Of a stretch of 64,000 bases of DNA, positions 18,723 to 27,600 are shown piece after piece. Position numbers and translations under genes: made by a program. The notes under the pieces are model-generated. The model made no database searches. It was not told the origin of the DNA and worked only from the letters and a program-made list of their open reading frames with translations. The DNA is from Comamonas sp. JUb58 (lineage in GTDB: Bacteria > Pseudomonadota > Gammaproteobacteria > Burkholderiales > Burkholderiaceae_C), in the NCBI RefSeq assembly GCF_004364775.1, contig NZ_SOAL01000001.1, forward strand, positions 434,001 through 498,000, read 5' to 3'. The first letter of the stretch is position 1. Each line of letters starts with the position of its first letter.

Positions 18723-20324
18723 TCAGGCTCCCGTGGCTGCGGCCTGTGGGGCCTGGGCGCTGCTGACGAGGTGCGGCATGGCCGCCCAGACGGTGGTGGC
18801 ATCGGCTGGCAAGGGGGCTTCGGCCCGGGTCTCCAGCCACAGGCGCTGCAGCAGGTTCTGCGCCACCTTGAGTCGGTAGGCCGCGCTTGCCCGCATATCG
18901 GTCATCGGTTGAAAATCCTCGGCCAGCGCGGCCTGGGCGCGCTGCACGGCCTGCGCCGTCCAGGGCTGGCCCAGCAGCGCAGCTTCGGCCTTGGCGGCGC
19001 GCCGCACCGTGGCCGCCATGCCGCCAAAGGCCAGGCGCACGGTCTCCACCTGGCCCTGGGCATCCAGCTGCAGCGAAAAGCCCGCGCACAGCGCCGAAAT
19101 ATCGCAGTCAAAGCGCTTGCTGATCTTGTAGGCCCGCACCTCGCGGGCCTGCACCGCCAGCGGCACACGCAGGCCCTGCACCCACTCGCCGGGCTCCAGC
19201 TGGTTCTTCATGTAGTCCAGGTAAAAGTCGGTCAGCGGCATGCGCCGCAGGCGCTCGCCCCGGCGCAGCTCGATCTCGGCATCCAGCGCCATCAGCACCG
19301 GCGGGGCATCGCCAATCGGCGAGCCATTGGCCACATTGCCGCCCATGGTGCCGGCATGGCGCACGGGGGGCGATGCAAAGCGCAGCCAGACCTCGGTCAG
19401 CGTCGGGAAGCGCTGGGCCAGCGCGGCCCAGGCCGATTCCAGCGAGGCGCCGGCGCCAATGCAGAGCATGCCATCACGCTCTTCAATGCGGCGCAGCTCT
19501 GCCACCCGGCCGACGGCGATCAAATCGCCCAGCGGCCGGAACTGCTTGTTGATCCACAAGGCCACATCGGTGGTGCCACCAATCATGCGGGCATCGGGCA
19601 GCGCGGCGCGCAGCTGCGCCAGGCTGGCTATGCTGGCCGGCGCATGGAAGTGCTGGGGCTGGCCGCCGCTGGGGCTATAGGCATAGCTCCAGTCGGCATC
19701 GCTGCGCAGCGACTGCAGGGCCGTCACCACTGGCGCCGCATCCAGCTGGCGGGCGGGCAGGTCCAGCATCTGCTGGCCGGCATCCAGAATGGGCCGGTAG
19801 CCGGTGCAGCGACAGAGGTTGCCGCTCAGCGCATCGGCCAGCTGCTGGCGCGTGGGCGCCGCACCCTGCTGCGCCTGCTGCCGCTCATACACGGACCACA
19901 ACGACATTACAAAACCGGGCGTGCAAAAGCCGCATTGCGAGCCATGGCAGTCCACCATGGCCTGCTGCACCGGGTGCAGGTCGCTGCAGGGCTGGCCAGC
20001 CTCCTTGGGGCGGCAGCTGGTCTTGAGGTCTTCCACCGTGAACAGCGCCTTGCCATGCAGGCTGGGCAGCAGCTGGATGCAGGCATTGACGGTCTGCAGC
20101 TTGAGGCCTTGCACGGCCTGCGGATCGCCCGGCTCTGCCAGCTCGGCCAGCATCACCGTGCAGGCACCGCAATCGCCTTCGTTGCAGCCTTCCTTGGTGC
20201 CGGTGCAGCGCGCGTCCTCGCGCAACCAGTCCAGCACACTGCGCGTGGGGGCCAGGCCTTCAACTTCGGTGATACGGCCTTGGTGGTAGAAACGGATGGC
20301 TTGTGGGGCAGTCATGGGGCTCAT
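18723..20324 (-). CDS. xdhA: Xanthine dehydrogenase, FAD/[2Fe-2S] small subunit
   Basis: Small subunit carrying electrons from the Mo centre to NAD+. From ATG 20324 it has 533 residues. The first [2Fe-2S] cluster motif is GCNEGDCGACTVML (C47, C52, C55). The second is GSQCGFCTPGFVMSL (C131, C134) with LSGNLCRCTGYRPI (C171, C173). The FAD domain begins near residue 215 and contains MIGGTTDVALWINKQ and MGGNVANGSPIGDAPPVLMALDAEI. Another ATG at 20315 is equally plausible; neither has a strong Shine-Dalgarno sequence. The gene is divergent from the transglycosylase gene. Confidence 0.94.
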   Translation of the reverse strand: MSPMTAPQAIRFYHQGRITEVEGLAPTRSVLDWLREDARCTGTKEGCNEGDCGACTVMLAELAEPGDPQAVQGLKLQTVNACIQLLPSLHGKALFTVEDLKTSCRPKEAGQPCSDLHPVQQAMVDCHGSQCGFCTPGFVMSLWSVYERQQAQQGAAPTRQQLADALSGNLCRCTGYRPILDAGQQMLDLPARQLDAAPVVTALQSLRSDADWSYAYSPSGGQPQHFHAPASIASLAQLRAALPDARMIGGTTDVALWINKQFRPLGDLIAVGRVAELRRIEERDGMLCIGAGASLESAWAALAQRFPTLTEVWLRFASPPVRHAGTMGGNVANGSPIGDAPPVLMALDAEIELRRGERLRRMPLTDFYLDYMKNQLEPGEWVQGLRVPLAVQAREVRAYKISKRFDCDISALCAGFSLQLDAQGQVETVRLAFGGMAATVRRAAKAEAALLGQPWTAQAVQRAQAALAEDFQPMTDMRASAAYRLKVAQNLLQRLWLETRAEAPLPADATTVWAAMPHLVSSAQAPQAAATGA

Positions 20325-20548
20325 GGTGGGGCTCGGTCGCGCATTGCCGCGCCGGTCTTCAAAACTGTGTACAAGCGTAGTGTGCCGCGCAGCGCCAGCC
20401 ATAACAAGCCAGCGATAGGCGCTATGGTGCAGCGCATATATTTTTGGGTTTACCCGCATCTTTGCGCCCGGCAAAAACGTAAGCAATGGTCGCGACTTGC
20501 GGGTTTACCAGGGCTGCGGCCATGGCAAGCAGGTATATTGCCTGGATG

Positions 20549-21796
20549 ATGTTCCGCCGCCCCCACCCTGCGATGCGCCAGCTCGCCACCGCCGTCAGCC
20601 TGGGCCTTGCCGCCTGCGCCGTATTTGCCCAGACCAGCGCACCGCAAGAGCCGCCGAACCTGAGCCAGGCCGAGTTCCAGTCCTGCCTCAGCGAGCTGCG
20701 CAGCAGCAAGGCCTTTGCCGCGATCACCCCCGCCACCTTCAACCAGTACACCGCCCAGCTCCAGCCCGATGCCACGGTGCTGCCCCTGCTCAACCGCCAG
20801 CCCGAGTTCACGATGCCCGTCTGGGATTACATCGCCGTGCTGGTCGACGAGCAGCGCGTGGCCGAAGGCCGCGCCGCCTACGCCAAGTGGAAGGACACCC
20901 TGGACAAGATCGAACAGAGCACGGGCGTCTCCCCGCAGATCGTCATCGGCGTCTGGGGCGTGGAGAGCAACTTCGGCCAGAACCTGGGCGGGCGCTCCCT
21001 GGTGCAGTCGCTCGGCACCCTGTCCTGCTTTGGCCGCCGCCAGGCCTATTTCCGGGGTGAGTTCGCCAGCGCGCTGCGCATTCTGCAAGAAGGCCATATT
21101 GCCGAATCCAAGCTGGTGGGCTCCTGGGCCGGTGCCTTTGGCCAGACCCAGTTCATGCCCTCGACCTTCTTCCGCAGCGCGGTGGACTTTGACGGCGATG
21201 GCCGCCGCGACATCGTCGACAGCGTGCCCGATGCACTGGCCTCGACCGCCATGTTCCTGAAGAACGCCGGCTACCGCCCGGGCCAACCCTGGGGCTTTGA
21301 GGTCAAGCTGCCCAGCGGTTTCAGCACCGCCGATGCCGGCCGCAAGAACAAGAAGCCGCTGGATTTCTGGCGCTCGGCCGGCGTCACCTTGGCCAATGGC
21401 GATCCGCTGCCGGATTCGCTGCCATCGGCTGGCCTGATGATCCCCGCCGCAGGCGGCCCGGCCTTTCTGGTGGGGCGCAATTTTGATGCGCTCTACAGCT
21501 ACAACGCCTCGGAAAACTATGGCCTGGCCATTGCCCAGCTGTCCAACCTGGTGGCCGACTCCAAGCAGAGCCAGATCAGCTTTGTCACCCCCTGGCCGAC
21601 CGATGACCTCGGCCTGTCGCGCGCGCAGAACAAGGAGCTGCAGCAGGCTCTGCTGACCCGTGGCTACGCGATTGGCGAGCCCGACGGCATGATTGGCGCC
21701 AAGACGCGCGAGGCCATCAAGTCCGAGCAAAACCGCCTGGGCATGAAGACCGATGGCCGCGCGGGCCAGAAGCTGCTGCGCGCGCTCAGCAACTGA
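20549..21796 (+). CDS. Lytic murein transglycosylase (MltB-type) with peptidoglycan-binding domain
   Basis: 415-residue periplasmic enzyme cleaving peptidoglycan glycan strands with 1,6-anhydro product formation. A signal peptide is clear ([18 protein letters not shown], cleavage near AVFA-QT). The catalytic SLT2/MltB domain has [11 protein letters not shown], whose Glu is the catalytic acid, followed by [14 protein letters not shown] and [13 protein letters not shown]_binding_1 domain closes the protein ([40 protein letters not shown]). Start candidates are ATG 20546, 20549 and 20573; all keep the signal peptide. A TATATT lies only seven bases before 20546. Confidence 0.9.
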   Translation: MFRRPHPAMRQLATAVSLGLAACAVFAQTSAPQEPPNLSQAEFQSCLSELRSSKAFAAITPATFNQYTAQLQPDATVLPLLNRQPEFTMPVWDYIAVLVDEQRVAEGRAAYAKWKDTLDKIEQSTGVSPQIVIGVWGVESNFGQNLGGRSLVQSLGTLSCFGRRQAYFRGEFASALRILQEGHIAESKLVGSWAGAFGQTQFMPSTFFRSAVDFDGDGRRDIVDSVPDALASTAMFLKNAGYRPGQPWGFEVKLPSGFSTADAGRKNKKPLDFWRSAGVTLANGDPLPDSLPSAGLMIPAAGGPAFLVGRNFDALYSYNASENYGLAIAQLSNLVADSKQSQISFVTPWPTDDLGLSRAQNKELQQALLTRGYAIGEPDGMIGAKTREAIKSEQNRLGMKTDGRAGQKLLRALSN

Positions 21797-21813
21797 TGCG
21801 CAGGACTGAAACC

Positions 21814-22134
21814 ATGATCGTCACCACCACCCCCAGCGTTGAAGGCAAGCGCATCAGCCGCTACTGCGGCATCGTCAATGGCGAGGCCATCCTGGGCGCC
21901 AACTTTTTCAAGGACTGGTTTGCCGGCATCCGCGACATTGTTGGCGGTCGCTCGGGCACCTACGAGAAAGAGCTGCAAAAGGCCAGAGACATTGCGCTGA
22001 CCGAGCTGCAGGAGCGCGCCAAGGCGCTGGGCGCGAATGCCGTCGTCGGCATCGACCTGGACTATGAAGTGCTGGGCAAGGACAACGGCATGCTGATGGT
22101 GTCGGCCAGCGGCACCGCCGTCGTCGTCGACTAA
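21814..22134 (+). CDS. YbjQ family (UPF0145) heavy-metal-binding-domain protein
   Basis: 106-residue cytoplasmic protein of the YbjQ family. It matches the family from its first residues ([14 protein letters not shown]) through [25 protein letters not shown] and the ending [13 protein letters not shown]. Members form pentameric rings; the function is not established. The ATG at 21814 was chosen because it restores the family N-terminus and has AGGAC upstream. An ATG at 21796 overlapping the preceding stop would add six residues. It is probably co-transcribed with the transglycosylase gene, 17 bases upstream. Confidence 0.88.
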   Translation: MIVTTTPSVEGKRISRYCGIVNGEAILGANFFKDWFAGIRDIVGGRSGTYEKELQKARDIALTELQERAKALGANAVVGIDLDYEVLGKDNGMLMVSASGTAVVVD

Positions 22135-22151
22135 AAGCCCCGGCCGGTATT

Positions 22152-22186
22152 GCTGCAGCCCCCTTGCGGGTGGCTGCAGCATCTTT
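22152..22186 (+). terminator. Rho-independent-type terminator after ybjQ-like gene
   Basis: Perfect 9-bp stem GCTGCAGCC / GGCTGCAGC around an 11-base GC-rich loop, followed by ATCTTT. It lies 18 bases after the stop codon. Confidence 0.6.
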
Positions 22187-22188
22187 AG

Positions 22189-22346
22189 GGACCCTCTGCA
22201 AACCCTCGCCCGATGGGATGGGCGTGGATCGGGATGAGACGCAAGGCGTCTTTTGCAGTCAATAGCGGGCTATTGACAAGAAAGGCAACGCAGCGAATCG
22301 CCCGAGTCCGCGTTCAGACCACGGCAGGGAGTCTTGCAGAGGGTCC
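22189..22346. repeat. Long imperfect hairpin element, same family as the lldD-lctP repeat
   Basis: Terminal arms GGACCCTCTGCAA (22189-22201) and TTGCAGAGGGTCC (22334-22346) are perfect 13-bp inverted repeats. The centre is GTCAATAGC-GG-GCTATTGAC (22258-22277), a perfect 9-bp stem. The intervening arms share CGGGATGAG...GCAAGG...GCAG on the left and AAGG.AACGCAGC..ATCGCCCG on the right with the two hairpins at 12142-12350. It ends exactly one base before the pbpC stop codon complement, so it can form the 3' end of that transcript. Confidence 0.75.
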
Positions 22347-24614
22347 TTAGCGCTTGGCCTGTTTAACGCCCGCGCCGCGCACTTCCAGACGGATGCTGTC
22401 CAGCACCTCGCCCTGCGCGTTGACCAGCTCGACCTGGTGGCGGCCCGGCCAGGGCAGCCAGGCCCAGCGCGCGCCACGCGCGACATCCTTGCCATCGATG
22501 CGCCAGCGCGCAGCGGCTGAATCGGCGACAAACTGCAGGCGCTGGCGATCGGGTGGAATGTCCGGGTCGACCGCGACAATCGTCCCATTGGCGGGGGCAA
22601 GAATGCGCACCGCAGGCGGTGCTGCCGAGCCAGTGCCGTCGGCCGATCGCCCGGCAAAGCTGCGGCCGCCCACCATCTCATCAACCCCGGTGGCCTGGCC
22701 ATCCAGCGCAAAGCGGGGCTGCGCGGTGCCGGCCAGGAACCACTCCTCACGCCGCGCCTCCAGCGCGAATCCGGCGCCTGATTGGCCCGCAGGCGCGGGG
22801 CCATAGTCCACCCATTGCTCGCGCAAGCCCGGTGGCGGCTTGGGCGCGCGGCTGGGCTGGCCCTGGTGCAAAAAGGCCATGATGCTGGCCCAGACCGGCG
22901 CCGCGCCGCTGGTGCCGCTGACCGAATGCATGGCCTCGCCGCTGGCATTGCCGACCCAGACGCCGACCGTGTAGCGGTCGGACCAGCCGACCGCCCAGTT
23001 GTCGCGCATGTCCTTGCTGGTGCCGGTTTTCACCGCCGCCCAGCTGCGCGTGCCCAGCACGCTGTCCATCCCAAAGGTGCGCACGCGGGCATTGCCATCG
23101 GCCAGCATATCGCCCACCACATAAGCGGCACCCGCATCCATGGCCTGGCGGAACTGCGGCTTGCCGCCGCGCGCATAGGCCACCGGGCTGTAGCGCCCGC
23201 CATTGGCCAGTGCGCGGTAGGCATTGGTCAGCTGCACCAGCGGAATGTCGGGGCTGCCCAGCGCCAGGCTGTAACCAAAATAGCTGCCGCTTTCGCGCAT
23301 GGGCATGCCCAGGCGCACCAGCTGGTCAAAGAAATCGTCCACGCCCACCATCACCAGGGTGCGTACCGCCGGCACATTGAGCGACGCGCCCAGCGCCGTG
23401 CGCACCGACACCCAGCCCTTGAAGCTGCGGTCGTAGTTCTGCGGAATATAGAGGCCGCTGGCCGTCGGAATGCGGGCCGGCGAATCTTCGATCAAGGAAG
23501 CAGCCGTCAGCTTGTGCTCGGCAATCGCCTGGCCATAGAGAAAGGGCTTGAGCGTGGAGCCCGGCTGGCGCGGCGCCAGCACCGCATCCACCGCATGTGC
23601 CTGGCTCAGTGCGCCCGATGAGCCCACCCAGGCCAGCACCTCGCCGCTGGCGTTGTCCAGTACCAGCACGGCGCCATCTTGCACATTGCTGCTGCGCAAG
23701 GCCTGCAGGTGTTGGCCCAGCATATCGACCGCATAGCGCTGCAGCGGCGCACTCAAGGTGGTGCGCAGGCTGGCCATGGTCGCCGGCTTCGCTTTTCCAT
23801 CCGCGCCTTGCCGCGCCTCGCGCAGCGCAATGCGGCTGAAGTGCGGCGCAATGCCTTCGCTGGCATCAAAGGCGCGCTTTTTCAGCGCAATCTCGGTGAA
23901 GAAGACGATCGCTTCGCAGTCCAGCTTGGGATCGCGCCGCATCTCCTTGAGCACACCGCAGGCGCGCTGGCCCACCTGGCCGGGCCGCGCATTGGGCGCG
24001 CGCACCAGCGCGGCGGCCACGGCAGCCTCGCGGTCATCCAGGCCATGGGGGGCCTTGTCAAACAGGGTGCGCGACAGCGCATCAATGCCCACCAGCTCGC
24101 CCCGGAAAGGCACCAGGTTCAGGTAGGCCTCCAGGATCTGGGTTTTCTGCCAGCGCCGGTCCAGCACCTGGGCGGCCACCGTCTGGCCCACCTTTTGCAC
24201 CACCGAGCGGCCGCCATTGCTGCGCCGCCAGTCGCCGTCAAGCAGGCCGGCCAGCTGCATGCTGATGGTGCTGGCTCCGCGCGTGCGCTGGTTCCAGAGA
24301 TTGCCCCAGGCCGCAGCCGTCACCGCCGCCCAGTCCACACCACTGTGCTCGTAAAAGCGCTTGTCCTCGCTCAGCAGCATGGCGGTGCGCAGCGCGGCCG
24401 ATACATCGCCCAGCGCTACCCAGTCGCCCCGGCGCACCGTGCTGTCGGTGCGCACCCGCTGCAACAGCTCGCCTTCGCGCGACAGTACCCGCGTCTCCGA
24501 CGAGCTGAAGTCCTGCCGCACCTCGCCAAAGCTGGGCACGGCCTGGGCCAGTGGTGCATGCACCAGGCAGACCAGCGCCAGCAGCCGCCAGCGGGCTATA
24601 ACTCGCAGCCTCAT
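22347..24614 (-). CDS. pbpC: Penicillin-binding protein 1C
   Basis: 755-residue bifunctional class A penicillin-binding protein of the periplasm. It has an N-terminal hydrophobic signal/anchor. The GT51 glycosyltransferase domain has catalytic E83 in MLLSEDKRFYEHSGVDW and STISMQLAGLL. The transpeptidase domain has S353 in PGSTLKPF (SxxK), ASLNVP (SxN) and AVKTGTSKDMRDNWAVG (KTG). The C-terminal BiPBP_C beta domain begins near residue 665. Its ATG overlaps the stop of the upstream alpha-2-macroglobulin gene by four bases (ATGA), a conserved pairing in many proteobacteria. It is the last gene of that operon. Confidence 0.95.
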   Translation of the reverse strand: MRLRVIARWRLLALVCLVHAPLAQAVPSFGEVRQDFSSSETRVLSREGELLQRVRTDSTVRRGDWVALGDVSAALRTAMLLSEDKRFYEHSGVDWAAVTAAAWGNLWNQRTRGASTISMQLAGLLDGDWRRSNGGRSVVQKVGQTVAAQVLDRRWQKTQILEAYLNLVPFRGELVGIDALSRTLFDKAPHGLDDREAAVAAALVRAPNARPGQVGQRACGVLKEMRRDPKLDCEAIVFFTEIALKKRAFDASEGIAPHFSRIALREARQGADGKAKPATMASLRTTLSAPLQRYAVDMLGQHLQALRSSNVQDGAVLVLDNASGEVLAWVGSSGALSQAHAVDAVLAPRQPGSTLKPFLYGQAIAEHKLTAASLIEDSPARIPTASGLYIPQNYDRSFKGWVSVRTALGASLNVPAVRTLVMVGVDDFFDQLVRLGMPMRESGSYFGYSLALGSPDIPLVQLTNAYRALANGGRYSPVAYARGGKPQFRQAMDAGAAYVVGDMLADGNARVRTFGMDSVLGTRSWAAVKTGTSKDMRDNWAVGWSDRYTVGVWVGNASGEAMHSVSGTSGAAPVWASIMAFLHQGQPSRAPKPPPGLREQWVDYGPAPAGQSGAGFALEARREEWFLAGTAQPRFALDGQATGVDEMVGGRSFAGRSADGTGSAAPPAVRILAPANGTIVAVDPDIPPDRQRLQFVADSAAARWRIDGKDVARGARWAWLPWPGRHQVELVNAQGEVLDSIRLEVRGAGVKQAKR

Positions 24615-27600
24615 GGCGCCACGGGCACAACCGTCACCTTGGGATTGGGTGCCATGCCAAACATCTCGGGCGCATACAGCGCCTCGACGCGGGTCGATGG
24701 CAGCGCAAACTCACCGGTGTTGTTGACGCGGTAGCTGTACTGCAGGCTGAGCTTGCCCTGTGGCAGGTAGCCATAGTAGGCGCGGTAGCTCTCGAAGGAA
24801 CGCTCCTCGAAGGCCTTCCAGCCCCAGCCGGTCGATTTCTCGCCGGCAGTGGACAGTGCCGAGTCCCGGCCCAGGCCGCTGCCCAGGATGGTGGCGCCGC
24901 CCGGGATCGGATCGGTGATCGCCACCCAGGTCATGTTGGCGCTGGCGTTCACCTCCAGGGTCACACGCAGCACATCGCCCCGGGTGTACTGGCCGGCGGG
25001 CAGGTTCTTGTTGGCCTGCTCCACCGCCACCACGGTCTTGCTGATGGTGTAACCGGCCGACAGTGGCTGCTTGAGTGGCACCGCCGCCTGCGACTGCACG
25101 GTCAACCAGGGCTTGCCGGTGCCCTTTTGCTGCACCTTCAGGCTCTGGTTGCCACTGGCCCATGGCAGGTCAATGGTGTTGTTCAGCCACTGCGCCACCT
25201 GCTCGGTCGGGCCGGGCGTACGCTTGCCGCCTTGTGCCAGCAGCTCGATCGCGTCCTGCGCCTTGGTCACGCGGCTCCAGTCCACGGTGCCGGACTTGCC
25301 GGCCATGCTGGCCTCGGTCGTGCCGGTCACGGGCGTGGATTCATAGGTGCGCGAGAAGCGCTCCAGCGCCAGCGCGCCCCAGAGGTTGGCCGTGGTCGTC
25401 GTCCAGGCACCGCTCTTTTGGCGGCTGATGAAGCTGCTGGCCAGGCGTGGCATGTCGTCCTTCCAGGCCGGATCGTCCATCACCACCAGCAGGAAACGCG
25501 CCAAGGTGGTATCGCCGTTTTGCATCAGCCACCACCAGTAGTCGTTGTTCTCATTGGCGAACAACACCTTGGTGCCCTGGTAGCTCAGGCGCGCGCGCAG
25601 GATCTGGTTGGCCTCTTCCAGCAGCTTGCTGCGGTTGGGCACATCCTTCATGTGGCCCAGGATGGACAGCCAGTCCACCACGGTCTGGGTGGGCCAGTCA
25701 TTGGGCGCAATCTGGATGCTGGTCAGCATGCGCGGCTGCGCCTTGCCATACAGCGCCAAGGCGTTGATGGCGGCGAGCTTGCGCACTTCCAGGTCGGAGC
25801 GTGGGCTCCAGAACTTGCGCTCGATACGGCCATCGATGAAGCGGGCCAGCGCGTCCTGCATGCGGCCCAGCGGCGCTGCGGGGATCGCAAAGGCCGGGTC
25901 GATGCGCTTCATCTCGAAAGCGGCCTGCAGCAGGTGGGCGGTCAGCGCATCGCTGCCGGTGTTGCTGCTGCCCGGTTGTGGCGGGAAGTAGTTGGCCAGG
26001 CCATCGCCATCCAGGTAGGTGGGCAGGCGCTCCATCGTGCTCTTCCACAGCGCTGCATCCTGCATGCCGATGGATTTGCTGGTGGTCTGCTCCAGGCAGG
26101 CGTAAGGGTAGGCACGCCACCAGTCACGTACGCCGGGCAGGCCTTCTGCCAGGCGCGGCACCAGCGACAGCTTCAAACCGCCACGGCCGGGCAAGGCATC
26201 GGCCGGTGCGCTCACCGGCATATCCAGGCTGCCATCGAGCTGCAGCAAGGTGGCCTGCAGGGTCTCCACCGCCACGGCGGGCACCACACGCTGGCTGACC
26301 TTGAGTGCATCCGAGGCATCGCCCTGCTTGTCCTTGGCGCTGATCTCCCAGAGCAGCTCGCCCTGGCGGCTTTGCGACATGTCGGGCGGCGCCGTCACGC
26401 TCCAGCTCACGGTGCGGGCCTCATTGGCCGCCACTTCCACCGTCTGCGGCTCCAGCTGCAGCAAGGTGGCCTTGGGGGTCACCAGCACCTGCATGGGCTT
26501 GCTGGTGGTGTTGCGCAGGGTGACCTGGGCGTCATAGCGGTCGCCATCGCGCACCAGCGGCGGCAGGCCGCTGATGATCTGCAGCTCCTGCGTGGTGCGG
26601 ATCTGGGTGGTGCCGGTGCCAAACAGCTCCAGCCCGCTCTCGGCCACGGCCACGATCTTGAAGCTGGTCAGTGCATCGTTGAGCGGCACATCGACCTCGG
26701 CACGGCCGTTCGCATCCAGCACCACATTCGGCTGCCACAGCAGCAGGGTGTCAAGCAGCTCGCGGGTCTGGCCATTGCCACCGCCGCCGCCTGCCGCCAC
26801 GGCCTTGCGGCCGTAGTGGCGCCGGCCAATGATTTCCATCTGGGCGGTGGAGGTCTCCACGCCCCAGGAACGCTTTTGGTACATGGCTTCGAGCAGCGCC
26901 CAGGTGTCATTGCTCTTGAGCTCCAGCAAGGCCTGGTCCACGGCCGCCACCGACACGGCAGCGCCCGCAGCCGGCTTGCCATTGGGCAGCTTGGCTTCGA
27001 TCGTGACCTTGGCGGTGTTGCGGATGCGGTAGCTTTCCTTGTCGCTCTTGACGGTCACGGCCAGCTGGCGGTCGGCAATGCCGACGCGTATCTCGGCCGC
27101 GCCCAGGCGGTAGGCGGGCTTGGACAGGTCCACCAGCGCGGTGGGCGCCACATATTCCTTGCCCTCGTACCAGAACGAGGTCCACCATTCACGTGGCGAC
27201 TTGAAGCCCCAGGTGAAGAAGCTGTACCAAGGCACTTCGCGCAGGCGGCCACGCAGCGCCATCACGCTGACATAGACATTCGGGCCCCAGCCCTCTTGCA
27301 CCTTCAGGTTGACCGTGGGGTCATCGCCGCGCAAGGTGATCACCTGGCTGGACAGCACGCCTTCGCGCTCCACCGTCACCAGCGCCGTTGCTTCGCGGAA
27401 GGGCATGCGCACCTGGAAACGTGCGGTGTCGCCCACCTTGTAGGATTTCTTTTCCGGCAGCAGGTCCATGCGGTCAGTGTCTTCACCGCCAAACCAGAGC
27501 TCGCCCTGCTTGGTCACCCAGACCGAGGTCGCGGCCTTGGAGCTGCGGTTCTTGTCATCGGTCGCCTCGGCGATCAGCTCGGTCTCGCCGCCTTCGCTCA

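Noticed and set aside
16469-18766. 765-codon plus-strand open frame across xdhB
   Set aside because: Antisense to a clear molybdopterin-binding subunit.
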